Source: Prevotella merdae
Lineage (GTDB): Bacteria > Bacteroidota > Bacteroidia > Bacteroidales > Bacteroidaceae
Assembly: GCF_900290275.1 (NCBI RefSeq)
Contig: NZ_LT985323.1
Span: 901,459 to 965,458 of the forward strand
DNA length: 64,000 bases
Direction of reading: 5' to 3'
Shown: positions 17,800 to 27,252 of the stretch, one piece after another
How positions within the stretch are numbered: the stretch's first letter is position 1
Layout: every line of letters starts with the position of its first letter
Translations under genes and position numbers: made by a program
The notes under the pieces: model-generated
What the model saw: the letters and a program-made list of their open reading frames with translations, nothing else
The model's database searches: none
What the model was told of the DNA's origin: nothing

Positions 17800-18552
17800 A
17801 TGGCAAATATATCATTCACACTGAAATATTGGCGTCAGAACGGTCCTCAGGACAAGGGCCACTTCGACACACGCGAGATGAAGGATATCCCTACGGATAC
17901 CTCATTCCTTGAGATGCTCGACATCCTTAACGAGCAGCTCATCGAGGAAGGCAACGAGCCTTTCGTATTCGACCACGACTGCCGCGAGGGCATCTGCGGT
18001 ATGTGTTCACTCTACATCAACGGTCATCCCCACGGACCTAACCAGGGTGCCACAACCTGCCAGCTCTACATGCGTAAGTTCAACGATGGCGACGTTATCA
18101 CTGTTGAGCCTTGGCGTTCGGCTGCTTTCCCAGTTATCAAGGACTGCATGGTCGACCGTTCTGCATTCGACAAAATCATGCAGGCAGGTGGTTATGTAAG
18201 CGTTCGTACTGGCCAGCCCCAGGACGCTAACGCCATCCTCATCCCGAAGGAAGACGCTGACGAGGCAATGGACTGTGCTACATGTATCGGTTGCGGTTGC
18301 TGCGTAGCTGCATGTAAGAACGGTTCTGCAATGCTATTCGTAAGCTCTAAGGTTAGCCAGCTCGCTCTCCTTCCTCAGGGTCGTCCTGAGGCTGCTAAGC
18401 GTGCTAAGGCAATGATCGCTAAGATGGAGGAGCTTGGCTTCGGTAACTGCACCAACACCCGCGCTTGCGAGGCTGAGTGCCCGAAGAACGAGTCTATCGC
18501 CAACATCGCTCGCCTCAACCGCGAGTTCATTAAGGCAAAGCTCGCTGACTAA
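17800..18552 (+). CDS. frdB: Fumarate reductase/succinate dehydrogenase iron-sulfur subunit
   Basis: 250 residues. The N-terminal [2Fe-2S] domain has CREGICGMC followed by the fourth cysteine in GATTCQ. The C-terminal domain has the [4Fe-4S] set [14 protein letters not shown] and the [3Fe-4S] ligands in [13 protein letters not shown]. It relays electrons between the flavin and the quinone site. It starts 8 bp after frdA and ends at a terminator. Confidence 0.96.
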   Translation: MANISFTLKYWRQNGPQDKGHFDTREMKDIPTDTSFLEMLDILNEQLIEEGNEPFVFDHDCREGICGMCSLYINGHPHGPNQGATTCQLYMRKFNDGDVITVEPWRSAAFPVIKDCMVDRSAFDKIMQAGGYVSVRTGQPQDANAILIPKEDADEAMDCATCIGCGCCVAACKNGSAMLFVSSKVSQLALLPQGRPEAAKRAKAMIAKMEELGFGNCTNTRACEAECPKNESIANIARLNREFIKAKLAD

Positions 18553-18572
18553 TTCAGTCAACAACAAATATA

Positions 18573-18622
18573 CAAAGCGGATGCGAAGCACTCTCAGAAG
18601 TGCGGCGCATCCGCTTTGTTTG
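18573..18622 (+). terminator. Terminator of the fumarate reductase operon
   Basis: CAAAGCGGATGCG (18573-18585) pairs with CGCATCCGCTTTG (18606-18618), followed by TTTG. It lies 20 bp past the frdB stop. Confidence 0.88.
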
Positions 18623-18773
18623 TATCCCCAAACGTCTCATTCCATCTTCTTTTATGTCCTAATAGAGTAAATTATTTCTCTTTTATTATCTTACGCATAT
18701 ATTAATATGTACGTATGTTCCTATTTATACATAAAATCGTTGCTTTTGCAACATAGTTGCATTGCTTATTCCT

Positions 18774-18781
18774 TATCTTTG
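18774..18781 (+). promoter_or_regulatory. Promoter -7 box for the metal efflux operon
   Basis: TATCTTTG fits TAnnTTTG and lies 41 bp before the adaptor ATG. No metalloregulator gene is adjacent. Confidence 0.55.
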
Positions 18782-18822
18782 CACCTGACTTTTTTAGCTT
18801 AATTATAAACACTTAATGAAAT

Positions 18823-20028
18823 ATGCTTAGACGAATTACTTATTACTTATTATCAGTAGTCTTCGTGGCGGGAATGGTCGCTTGCGGAGGCAAGTCCCAT
18901 GACCATCTCGATCACGACCATGACCATGAGCATGCCGAGGAAAACGAGCACCACGACCACGATTCCGAAGAGGAAGGGCATGAGGCTAAAGGCGCCCATA
19001 CCGACGAGATTATCCTCTCGCCTGAGAAGGCTCGTGCTGCCGGGGGGAAGGTGGAGGAAGTGAAGCCAGGCATGTTTCATGGCGTCATCCACACCAGTGG
19101 CAAGGTGATGTCGGCATCATGCGACGAGACAGCCGTTGTTGCCACCATCAGCGGACGTGTGCAGTATAAGAACCACGTGAGTGAAGGACTAAAGGTGGCT
19201 GCCGGAACCACGCTCTTCTCCATCACTTCCGCAGGTATGCAGATGGCTGACGGCGACCCCGTACAGCGTGCCCGTATCGACTTTGAGCGTGCCGAGCGCG
19301 ACTATACACGTGCGAAGACACTCATCAAGGACAAGATAATAAGCGAGAAAGACCTCGCCGTTGCCAAGGCGGAATATGAGGCTGCCAAGCTCACCTACAC
19401 CAGCATGCAGCGCACACGCAGCGCCGGCGGTGTGACGGTCACAGCTCCTCGTGGCGGCTATATCAAGCAATCTATGGTCAATGGCGGCGACTATGTGGAA
19501 GCTGGTCAGCCCCTTGCCGTTATTACCCAGAACAAGCACCTCTATCTGCGTGCCGAGATACCGGAGCGTCACTTCAACGAGCTTAACAAGATACGCTGTG
19601 CCAAGTTCCGCACCAGCTACAGCAAGCATCTATACGACATCACCGATATGGGCGGACATATCCAGTCTTACGGTCGTTCGGCTGAGGTCAACAACTCGTA
19701 CATCCCCGTTATATTCGAGTTCAACAACACAGGCGATGTTGTGCAAGGCTCGTATGCCGAGATATATCTCATCACTCAGGATCGTCCTAACGTTATAAGC
19801 TTACCGCTTACAGCCATTACCGAAGAGCAGGGCATCCACTTTGTGTACATTCAGGTGGACGCTGAGGGCTATCGCAAGCAGGAGGTTACACTCGGCGAGA
19901 GCGACGGCGAGCGTGTGGAGATACTTACGGGAGTGAAGCAGGGCGACCGCGTCGTGACTAAGGGTGCCATGCAAGTAAAGTTGGCTTCGGCTGCTAACGC
20001 TATTCCTGCACATAATCATAATCACTAA
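18823..20028 (+). CDS. RND efflux periplasmic adaptor lipoprotein (CusB/CzcB type), His-rich
   Basis: 401 residues. A lipoprotein signal peptide ends at GMVAC (Cys about residue 21). Residues 25-60 are packed with His, Asp and Glu (DHLDHDHDHEHAEENEHHDHD), and the protein ends HNHNH; both are likely metal-binding. The barrel-sandwich and hairpin region (about 95-210) includes VSEGLKVAAGTTLF and DKIISEKDLAVAKAEYEAA, and the distal half resembles other HlyD adaptors. It links the inner membrane pump to the outer membrane channel and may hand over metal ions. Substrate is inferred as a divalent or monovalent heavy metal; the exact ion is not readable. It is 6 bp from the pump gene. Confidence 0.9.
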   Translation: MLRRITYYLLSVVFVAGMVACGGKSHDHLDHDHDHEHAEENEHHDHDSEEEGHEAKGAHTDEIILSPEKARAAGGKVEEVKPGMFHGVIHTSGKVMSASCDETAVVATISGRVQYKNHVSEGLKVAAGTTLFSITSAGMQMADGDPVQRARIDFERAERDYTRAKTLIKDKIISEKDLAVAKAEYEAAKLTYTSMQRTRSAGGVTVTAPRGGYIKQSMVNGGDYVEAGQPLAVITQNKHLYLRAEIPERHFNELNKIRCAKFRTSYSKHLYDITDMGGHIQSYGRSAEVNNSYIPVIFEFNNTGDVVQGSYAEIYLITQDRPNVISLPLTAITEEQGIHFVYIQVDAEGYRKQEVTLGESDGERVEILTGVKQGDRVVTKGAMQVKLASAANAIPAHNHNH

Positions 20029-20034
20029 AAATCT

Positions 20035-23000
20035 ATGCTAAATAAGATAATACGTTTCTCGCTTGAGAACAGAATACTTGTGTTGGTGGCGTCGGTGCTG
20101 CTGGTCATCGCCGGCTTATACTCCACCAGCAAGACCGATGTCGACGTGTTCCCTGACCTCAACGCCCCTACCGTAGTCATCATGACCGAAGCTGGTGGCA
20201 TGGCAACTGAGGAAGTGGAACAGCTTGTGACATTCCCTATTGAGACCGCCGTCAATGGCAGTACCGGTGTGCGTCGTGTCCGCTCTCAGTCCACCAATGG
20301 TTTCTCTGTAGTGTGGGTAGAGTTTGATTGGGGCACCGACATATATCTCGATCGCCAGATAGTAAGTGAGAAACTTGCTGCTATAGGCGATCAGATGCCA
20401 GATGGAGTGAGTGCCCCGGTGCTCGGTCCGCAGTCGTCCATACTCGGCGAAGTGCTCATTGTGAGCCTCACCAGTAAGCACACTTCGCAGCAAGACCTTC
20501 GTACTTATGCCGATTGGGTAATACGTCCGCGCCTGCTTTCTACCGGAGGCGTGGCTCAGGTCAGCGTGCATGGCGGCGACATCAAGGAGTATCAGATACT
20601 CGTAAGCCCGGGCAAGATGAAGCACTTCGGTGTTTCGCTCTCCGACGTAATGGCGAGTACTCGTGGCATGAACGTCAACACCAACGGTGGCGTGCGCTAC
20701 AAGTACGGCAACGAGTATATAATCCGTGGCATCACTTCTACCAACGACGTAGAGAAGTTGGGCACATGTATCGTCAAGAAGAACGGCGAGAGTGTCATAA
20801 CCCTCGCCGACGTAGCCGATATAAAGGTGGGCAATCAGTCGCCCAAGCTCGGTGTGGCAAGCGAGCGAGCCCAGTCAGCCGTACTCCTCACCGTAACCAA
20901 GCAGCCCAATACCAGTACTATCGACCTTACCAAGCACCTCGACCTTGCTCTGGAAGACCTTCACAAGACTCTTCCTGAGGATGTGCATATATCAACAGAC
21001 ATCTTCCGTCAGGCCGACTTCATCGAGAGCAGTATCGACAACGTACAGAAGTCGCTCATCGAGGGCGCCATCTTCGTTGTGATAATCTTGATGCTCTTCC
21101 TCGCCAACGTGCGCACCACGGTCATCTCGCTTGTCACCATACCCATCTCGTTCCTCGTAGCGATGATAGTGCTCAATGCTCTTGGCATCAGCATCAACAC
21201 CATGACCCTCGGCGGTCTTGCCATTGCCATCGGTTCGCTTGTCGACGACGCCATTGTGGATGTGGAGAATGTGTACAAACATATACGCCAAAACCGCGAA
21301 TTGCCCGAGTCAGAGCGTATGCCAATAATAGAGCTTGTGTATAACGCATCACGCGAAGTGCGTATGCCTATACTCAATTCTACATTGATAATAGTAGTAA
21401 GCTTTGCGCCGCTGTTCTTCCTCAGCGGCATGGAAGGCCGTATGCTCATACCCCTTGGCATAGCCTTCGTCACCGCCCTCTTTGCGTCAACCATTGTAGC
21501 CCTCACGCTCACTCCCGTGCTATGTAGCTACCTGCTTGGCAAGAGCAAGGGCGAGATGCCTAAGGAAGCCTTCTTGGCAGTATGGCTCAAGACATATTAC
21601 GAGCGCGCATTGCAGTGGGTGCTTGCCAACACACGCAAGGTAATCGTAGGCACCGCTACGCTGTTTGTAGTGGCTGTAGGCGTGTTCTTCTGCCTTGGCA
21701 GTAGCTTCTTGCCCAAGTTCAACGAAGGCTCGTTCACCATCAATATTTCGTCGCTTCCAGGTATTTCGCTCGAAGAGAGCGATTCTATCGGTGCACGTGC
21801 CGAACGCTTGCTGCTTCAGGTGCCCGAGATTAAGACCGTGGCGCGCAAGACCGGACGTGCCGAACTCGACGAACATGCCCTTGGCGTAAACGTCAGCGAG
21901 ATAGAAGCCCCATTTGCATTAAAAGACCGCAGTCATGAAGAAGTTCTCAACGACGTACGCAAGCGTCTCTCTGTACTCGCAGGAGCTAACATCGAGATAG
22001 GTCAGCCCATCTCTCACCGTATCGACGCTATGCTCTCTGGAACCCAGGCGAGCATAGCCATCAAGCTGTTCGGCACCGACCTCAACCGAATGTTCACCAT
22101 AGGCAATCAGATAAAGAATGCCTGTCAGGACATAGAGGGCATAGCCGACCTCAACGTCGAGCAGCAGATAGAACGTCCCGAGCTTAAGATTGTGCCACGT
22201 CGCGAGCTACTTGTACGCAACGGTATCACCCTTCCTGAGTTTAACGAGTTCCTTGCTGTCAACCTTGCAGGCGAAACTGTTTCTCAGGTATACGAGGCAG
22301 GACGTGCCTTCAACCTTGTTGTTAAGGCCGCCAACTACGACGAGATAAACGATCTTGTTATCGACACCCAGGATGGACGTAAGGTTCCGCTTAGCGATGT
22401 GGCAGATATAATATCGAGTGCCGGTCCCAACACCATCAACCGCGAGAACGTACAGCGCAAGATTGTAATATCTGCCAATACCAGCGGCAGAGCTTTGAGC
22501 GATGTAGTGGCAGACATCAAGGAAGCCGTATCAGAGGAGGTGCAGCTGCCCGAAGGCTATCATGTAGAATATGGCGGTCAGTTTGAGAGTCAGGAGAGTG
22601 CCAGCCGTGTGCTCTATCTCACCTGCATCCTTGCCATTATCGTAATCTTCTGTCTCCTCTTCATGCAGTTCCGCAACGCTATGGAAGCCGGAGTTATACT
22701 TCTAAACCTCCCATTGGCTCTCATTGGCGGCATCTTTGCAATAGTGTTCACCACGGGCGAGATAAGCATCCCAGCTGTCATAGGCTTCATATCGCTATTC
22801 GGCATCGCCACACGCAATGGTATGCTGCTTATCACCGAGTACAAACGCCTGCGCACAGAGGAAGGCAAGAGCATCCGCCAAGCCATCATCGAAGGTTCGC
22901 TCTCTCGTCTTAATCCTATCCTCATGACCGCTCTTACCTCAGCTCTCGCCCTCGTGCCGTTGGCACTTGGAGGCGATTTGCCTGGCAACGAGATACAGTC

Positions 23001-23121
23001 GCCAATGGCAAAGGTTATACTCGGCGGACTTATAAGTTCCACATTACTCAATGCATTCATCGTACCTATTATATATGAAAAGATATCTAATCGCCACAAT
23101 CGTGGCATTCAGCACGTATAG
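20035..23121 (+). CDS. Heavy-metal efflux RND transporter (CusA/CzcA family)
   Basis: 1028 residues, 12 predicted transmembrane helices and two large periplasmic loops. The TM4 signature GGLAIAIGSLVDDAIVDVEN (about 395-414) is the heavy-metal RND subclass pattern; in CusA/CzcA the acidic residues here take part in proton relay. Early segment FPDLNAPTVVIMTEAGGMA matches CzcA/CusA. It is an inner-membrane proton antiporter forming a tripartite complex with the adjacent adaptor and TolC-like channel. The last 47 bases overlap the next gene, implying coupled translation. Confidence 0.93.
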   Translation: MLNKIIRFSLENRILVLVASVLLVIAGLYSTSKTDVDVFPDLNAPTVVIMTEAGGMATEEVEQLVTFPIETAVNGSTGVRRVRSQSTNGFSVVWVEFDWGTDIYLDRQIVSEKLAAIGDQMPDGVSAPVLGPQSSILGEVLIVSLTSKHTSQQDLRTYADWVIRPRLLSTGGVAQVSVHGGDIKEYQILVSPGKMKHFGVSLSDVMASTRGMNVNTNGGVRYKYGNEYIIRGITSTNDVEKLGTCIVKKNGESVITLADVADIKVGNQSPKLGVASERAQSAVLLTVTKQPNTSTIDLTKHLDLALEDLHKTLPEDVHISTDIFRQADFIESSIDNVQKSLIEGAIFVVIILMLFLANVRTTVISLVTIPISFLVAMIVLNALGISINTMTLGGLAIAIGSLVDDAIVDVENVYKHIRQNRELPESERMPIIELVYNASREVRMPILNSTLIIVVSFAPLFFLSGMEGRMLIPLGIAFVTALFASTIVALTLTPVLCSYLLGKSKGEMPKEAFLAVWLKTYYERALQWVLANTRKVIVGTATLFVVAVGVFFCLGSSFLPKFNEGSFTINISSLPGISLEESDSIGARAERLLLQVPEIKTVARKTGRAELDEHALGVNVSEIEAPFALKDRSHEEVLNDVRKRLSVLAGANIEIGQPISHRIDAMLSGTQASIAIKLFGTDLNRMFTIGNQIKNACQDIEGIADLNVEQQIERPELKIVPRRELLVRNGITLPEFNEFLAVNLAGETVSQVYEAGRAFNLVVKAANYDEINDLVIDTQDGRKVPLSDVADIISSAGPNTINRENVQRKIVISANTSGRALSDVVADIKEAVSEEVQLPEGYHVEYGGQFESQESASRVLYLTCILAIIVIFCLLFMQFRNAMEAGVILLNLPLALIGGIFAIVFTTGEISIPAVIGFISLFGIATRNGMLLITEYKRLRTEEGKSIRQAIIEGSLSRLNPILMTALTSALALVPLALGGDLPGNEIQSPMAKVILGGLISSTLLNAFIVPIIYEKISNRHNRGIQHV

Positions 23122-24250
23122 CATAGCCCTCGCCGACAACATCGGCGACGTGCTCAAGCAAGTTGCATCCAACAACCTCACCCTCCAGGCTCTCGCCCAC
23201 GACAATCAAGCCGACGTGCTCGACATTAAGGCGTCCAACAGTATTGGCGGCCCGTCTGTAGAGTATAGTCCGTTCTTTACCAAAGGCTACTCAGGCGTGG
23301 CAGAGAGCGAACTCGTGGTAAGTCAGGAAATCGACTTTCCCACAAAGTATGCCGCACGCAACAAGCAGGCAAAGATGCAGAACATCGTAGGAGAGCAACT
23401 TCTTATCAAGCAACGTCGCGACATATTGCTCCAGGCACAGCTCCTTTGCATCGACCTTATACGTCTCAACCAGACACTGTCCATGCTCCACGAGCGACTT
23501 GCCAACAGCGAGACTTTGTTGCAGATGTATCAGAAGCGTATGGATGCAGGTGATGCCAACGCCCTTGAGCTTAACAAGGTAAAGCTTGATTGTATGGAGG
23601 TGCGCACCCTTGTTAACGAGGCGCAGGGTGAGCGCACATCTCTTCTGCAGCAACTTAGGCAGCTCAATGGCGGCAAGCCAATAGACGTTATAGATACCGT
23701 GCTGCCCGAATATCCGCAGATAACCAACTTTGAATCGTATCGTGCTCTTGCACTTGCCTCTGATGCAGATGTGGCTGTGGCGCAGACGGCACTACGCGCA
23801 GCCGATATGAACTTAAAGTTGCAAAAGAACGAGTGGTTGCCCAATATCTCCTTTGGCTATCGTCGCAATACCGAGCATGGCGAAGGCATCAACGGCTTTC
23901 TCGTTGGTGTAAGCTTCCCACTGTATAGCAACAGCAACAATGTCAAGGCTGCCAGGCAGCGCCGTGAGAGTGCCGAGTTGCAGGTTATGCAGGCACAGAA
24001 CGAGGCTGAGGCTACCCTGCGCACCAACTACGAGCAGTTGCAGGGCTTGCAGCAGGTTATCGACCACAGCGATGTAAAGCTTCTGCAAGAGTCGCTCACG
24101 CTCTTTGCCAAGGCTTTGCAGCAGGGCGAAATAACCGCCCTTGTCTATTATGTCGAGATAAACAGCATCTACGAAAAGCTGCAACGACACATCGACCTGC
24201 ATTGCCAAAGCGTTAAGCTGTTGGCTGAGTTGCATAAAGCAGAGCTATAA
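23075..24250 (+). CDS. Outer membrane efflux channel (TolC/CusC family)
   Basis: Start set at ATG 23075 (MKRYLIATIVAFSTYSIALA, a good signal peptide), within the 3' end of the pump gene; 391 residues. Long alpha-helical heptads (LARLNQ-like LIRLNQTLSMLHERLANSE; ANALELNKVKLDCMEVRTLVNEAQ) and two repeats match the outer membrane efflux protein family. It has no lipobox, unlike many CusC/OprM proteins. It forms the outer membrane exit duct of the metal pump. Confidence 0.9.
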   Translation: MKRYLIATIVAFSTYSIALADNIGDVLKQVASNNLTLQALAHDNQADVLDIKASNSIGGPSVEYSPFFTKGYSGVAESELVVSQEIDFPTKYAARNKQAKMQNIVGEQLLIKQRRDILLQAQLLCIDLIRLNQTLSMLHERLANSETLLQMYQKRMDAGDANALELNKVKLDCMEVRTLVNEAQGERTSLLQQLRQLNGGKPIDVIDTVLPEYPQITNFESYRALALASDADVAVAQTALRAADMNLKLQKNEWLPNISFGYRRNTEHGEGINGFLVGVSFPLYSNSNNVKAARQRRESAELQVMQAQNEAEATLRTNYEQLQGLQQVIDHSDVKLLQESLTLFAKALQQGEITALVYYVEINSIYEKLQRHIDLHCQSVKLLAELHKAEL

Positions 24251-24295
24251 TAAATAAACAAGTAAATGTTTGCAACCATATAAAACCCTAACTCA

Positions 24296-24622
24296 ATGGT
24301 AATTAATTTCAAAGCAAACAACCTAACCCCTGCTTTTCCAACACATCCAGGTTCAATACTTAAGGATGAGATAGAGTATAGAGGTATTTCTCAATGTCAG
24401 TTGGCAAAGGATATGGGTATAGCATATTCTGCGCTCAATGAGATTCTTAATGAGCGTCGTCCACTTACGGAGAAAACAGCCTTGTTATTTGAGGCTGCGC
24501 TTGGTGTTAATGCAGAACCTTTGTTGAAGCTTCAGATGCGATATAATATGCAGAAAGTGCGTAAGGATAGTGCATTTATGGAGAAACTTGCAAATGTGCG
24601 TAGAATAGCAGCTGTTTTATAA
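24296..24622 (+). CDS. HigA-family XRE regulator (orphan antitoxin-like)
   Basis: 108 residues. TPAFPTHPGSILKDEIEYRG is the typical HigA opening, followed by a Cro/C1 helix-turn-helix (SQCQLAKDMGIAYSALNEIL, about 32-51) and NERRPLTEKTALLFEAALG. HigA antitoxins normally sit next to a HigB toxin; only 45 bp separate it from the efflux gene upstream and 22 bp from the next gene, so no partner is present. It may be a solitary regulator, possibly co-transcribed with the downstream redox protein. Confidence 0.85.
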   Translation: MVINFKANNLTPAFPTHPGSILKDEIEYRGISQCQLAKDMGIAYSALNEILNERRPLTEKTALLFEAALGVNAEPLLKLQMRYNMQKVRKDSAFMEKLANVRRIAAVL

Positions 24623-24644
24623 TATTCAAACCATTCAAGATAAT

Positions 24645-25790
24645 ATGAAGCAGAAAAATACTTTTATTCAGAAGCTTATGTCGCTATTCTTTATTGTGTG
24701 CATGCTTTCTATTGCCGCAATCAATCGCGACAACAAGTTGTTTGGATACGATCTTGGCGAGGCTGATAAGCAATCTACTGCGGTTGCCTCCAATAACGAC
24801 ACGCTCAGCGTGCAGCCCGATGGCTCCTTTATAGTCAATACCAAGTTGCTTGACAAGGATGTGCAAGGCTATGGTGGCCCCGTGCCGCTCCGTATACACG
24901 TAAGCAAGGATGGGGTAGTGGCAGCGATAGAAGCTGAGCCTAATGCCGAGACACCCGACTTCTTCAACCAAGCAAAGTCGTTGCTTACCCGCTGGCAAGG
25001 CAAGACCATTGACAAGGCAATGGCAGAGACTGATAATGTGGATGCCGTGTCGGGCGCAACCTTCTCGTCAAAGGCCATTATAGCCAATATGCAGCGTGGT
25101 CTGACCTATGCCAAAAGACATGCTGCTCAAAGCAAAGCCACCGCTGATGTGTCAGAAGCTAATGCCGAAGGCTCAGCCTCCTTATCTGCGAGCGTATTGA
25201 CCATTGGTGGCATTGCAGCCATTGTCGTGGTTCTTTTGGGCGCTATTGTGCCTTTGTTCTATAATAGTAGACGTTGGCATACTGTGCAACTCGTGCTCAA
25301 CATCGTTGTGCTTGGCTTATGGACGGGTACCTTCGTGTCTTTTACCATTCTTATGCGACTCTTTTCGGGAGGTATAAGTCTTGCTACACTTGCCACGCTT
25401 GCAGCTCCGTTACTTATGTTAGTAGTGGCTCTGTTCTATCCTTTGTTAGGTAAGCCCGGACACTATTGTGCCCATATCTGTCCATTTGGTTCGGCACAAG
25501 AGCTTGCCGGAAAGCTTGCACACCGCAAACTTCGTGTTCCCGTGCGATTGAACAAGGCTTTAAATATATTTCGCACCGTTCTTTGGGCTGTGCTTATGAT
25601 ATTGTTGCTTACCGGCACGTGGACAGCGTGGATCGACTACGAGCTCTTTACAGCCTTCCTCTACTCGTCAGCATCCGTATGGGTTATAGTGCTTGCTGTA
25701 CTGGTCCTTGTCTTGTCGGTTTTTGTCCCGCGTCCTTATTGCAGGTATGTATGCCCAACGGGCACATTGCTTAGAGGCTTCAAGCGTTGA
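24645..25790 (+). CDS. FMN-binding / 4Fe-4S membrane redox protein (NosR/NapH-like)
   Basis: 381 residues. An N-terminal signal anchor precedes an FMN-binding domain (about 55-150) with DAVSGATFSS at 133-142; Thr139 is the probable site of covalent FMN attachment by ApbE. Five to six membrane helices follow (about 180-375) with two CxxxCP clusters, CAHICPFGSAQE and CRYVCPTGT, as in the NapH/NosR ferredoxin-like membrane family. It probably moves electrons across the inner membrane to an extracytoplasmic flavin. No ApbE or dedicated reductase is adjacent. The FMN domain fused to an NapH-like core resembles NosR but is shorter. Confidence 0.83.
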   Translation: MKQKNTFIQKLMSLFFIVCMLSIAAINRDNKLFGYDLGEADKQSTAVASNNDTLSVQPDGSFIVNTKLLDKDVQGYGGPVPLRIHVSKDGVVAAIEAEPNAETPDFFNQAKSLLTRWQGKTIDKAMAETDNVDAVSGATFSSKAIIANMQRGLTYAKRHAAQSKATADVSEANAEGSASLSASVLTIGGIAAIVVVLLGAIVPLFYNSRRWHTVQLVLNIVVLGLWTGTFVSFTILMRLFSGGISLATLATLAAPLLMLVVALFYPLLGKPGHYCAHICPFGSAQELAGKLAHRKLRVPVRLNKALNIFRTVLWAVLMILLLTGTWTAWIDYELFTAFLYSSASVWVIVLAVLVLVLSVFVPRPYCRYVCPTGTLLRGFKR

Positions 25791-25814
25791 TGGTGTAGGC
25801 TATTAAAATCGTCC

Positions 25815-25880
25815 TAATCCCAAAATTCCTACTAACTTTTAGGATTGTAATCCCAAAAGTTAGTAGGAATTTTGGGATTA
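25815..25880 (+). terminator. Perfect 26-bp hairpin after the FMN/Fe-S gene
   Basis: Arms 25815-25840 and 25855-25880 are perfect complements; the 14-nt loop can itself fold (GGATT/AATCC). A T-run follows at 25886. The right arm overlaps the -33 element of the next promoter. Confidence 0.8.
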
Positions 25881-25902
25881 TCCCATTTTTTCTTTATCTT
25901 TG
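25871..25902 (+). promoter_or_regulatory. Promoter for the AAA ATPase gene
   Basis: TTTG (25871-25874) and TATCTTTG (25895-25902) are 20 bp apart. The TTTG lies inside the upstream terminator stem. This argues for translation start at ATG 25927 rather than the TTG within the -7 box. Confidence 0.6.
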
Positions 25903-25926
25903 CCCCAACTAATTAAACATACACCA

Positions 25927-27054
25927 ATGATAGAACGACAGCTTCAGAGAAAGATAGAATCGCGTATGTTTGCCGGTAAGGCAATTATCGTTATAGGAGC
26001 GCGGCAGGTTGGCAAGAGTACGCTTTTCAGGATGATACTTGAAAAGCAGGACTGCAAAACACTGCACTTGAATTGTGACGAGCCAGAGGTAAGAGATATG
26101 CTAACTAATATCAATACCTCCGAACTACGTCTTTTAATAGCCGATAACAAGATTGTTGTCATTGATGAGGCGCAGCGAGTGGAGAATATAGGTATGACCT
26201 TAAAGCTTATTACCGATAATTTTCCTACGGTGCAGTTGCTTGTTACGGGGTCTTCGTCGTTTGAATTGCAAGACAAGCTCAATGAGCCTCTTACCGGGCG
26301 CAAGTTCGAGTATCATTTATATCCGATATCAACAGCAGAGCTATTTAATAGCCAGGGATTGTTAGGAGTGAGGCAAACTCTTGAGCAACGACTTATATAT
26401 GGCTCATATCCAGACATTATAAACCATGCCGATGACGCAAAAGAGTTGCTTGCAAACCTTGCCGGTAGCTATCTTTATAAGGATTTGCTATCGCTTGAGA
26501 GTGTACGCCGACCGGTATTGCTTGGCAAGTTGCTCACGGCTCTTGCGCTACAGGTATGTAGCGAGGTATCTTATAATGAACTTGCACAGACCGTTGGCAC
26601 CGACAATAAGACGGTAGAGAAATACATTGATTTGCTTGAGAAGTGCTATATTGTGTTCAGATTAAATGGTTTCAACCGCAACCTGCGCACCGAACTGAAG
26701 AAGGGTAAGAAGATATACTTTTATGACAATGGTATACGCAACGCCATTCTTCAGAATTTCGCCCCCTTGTCATTACGTCAAGATACTGGAGCTTTGTGGG
26801 AGAACTTCATCATAAGCGAGCGCATTAAGACTAATCAATATTCGGGTCGTTATGCTAATAGTTATTTCTGGCGCACTACACAACAGCAGGAGATAGATTA
26901 TATAGAAGAGTGTGATGGGCAGTTCACTGTCTTTGAGATGAAGTGGAATCCGCGTCGCGCCAATACTCAGTTTCCATCATCATTCCTTAATGCGTATGAT
27001 GTTAAGGAGACAGCTGTTATTACGCCAGATAATTGGATAGACTGGGTTATGTAA
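25927..27054 (+). CDS. AAA_14/DUF4143-type ATPase
   Basis: 375 residues from ATG 25927. The Walker A motif GARQVGKSTLF (about 24-34), Walker B VVIDEAQRV and sensor VTGSSSFELQD belong to the AAA_14 N-terminal domain. The middle region (SETYLKDLL-type sequence SYLYKDLLSLE, then a winged-helix segment QTVGTDNKTVEKYIDLLE) and C-terminal DUF4143 part with an unusual PD-(D/E)xK-like end (QQQEIDYIEECDGQFTVFEMKW) follow. Function of this family is not established; it is common in Bacteroidota as a solitary gene. No partner is evident here. Confidence 0.88.
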   Translation: MIERQLQRKIESRMFAGKAIIVIGARQVGKSTLFRMILEKQDCKTLHLNCDEPEVRDMLTNINTSELRLLIADNKIVVIDEAQRVENIGMTLKLITDNFPTVQLLVTGSSSFELQDKLNEPLTGRKFEYHLYPISTAELFNSQGLLGVRQTLEQRLIYGSYPDIINHADDAKELLANLAGSYLYKDLLSLESVRRPVLLGKLLTALALQVCSEVSYNELAQTVGTDNKTVEKYIDLLEKCYIVFRLNGFNRNLRTELKKGKKIYFYDNGIRNAILQNFAPLSLRQDTGALWENFIISERIKTNQYSGRYANSYFWRTTQQQEIDYIEECDGQFTVFEMKWNPRRANTQFPSSFLNAYDVKETAVITPDNWIDWVM

Positions 27055-27252
27055 GTATATACTGACAAATTATCACTGTTTTCTGTCTGTTTGGCTCGCT
27101 GTGTGCCATATTTGCTTACTATTTAACACTTCTTGCCTTCTATTGCCACTTGGCATGTAAGTTGTATTATCATTAGTGCAAGCCGAGAGCGACAAGCTCG
27201 GGGCAAGCAAAACGATAAATAAACAACTAAAATATAATTGGAGGTTTTTGAT

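Noticed and set aside
16838-19180. Further CACGTG words as extra parS sites (near 16838 and 19174)
   Set aside because: Flanks do not match the ParB consensus; they lie in coding sequence and are chance hexamers.
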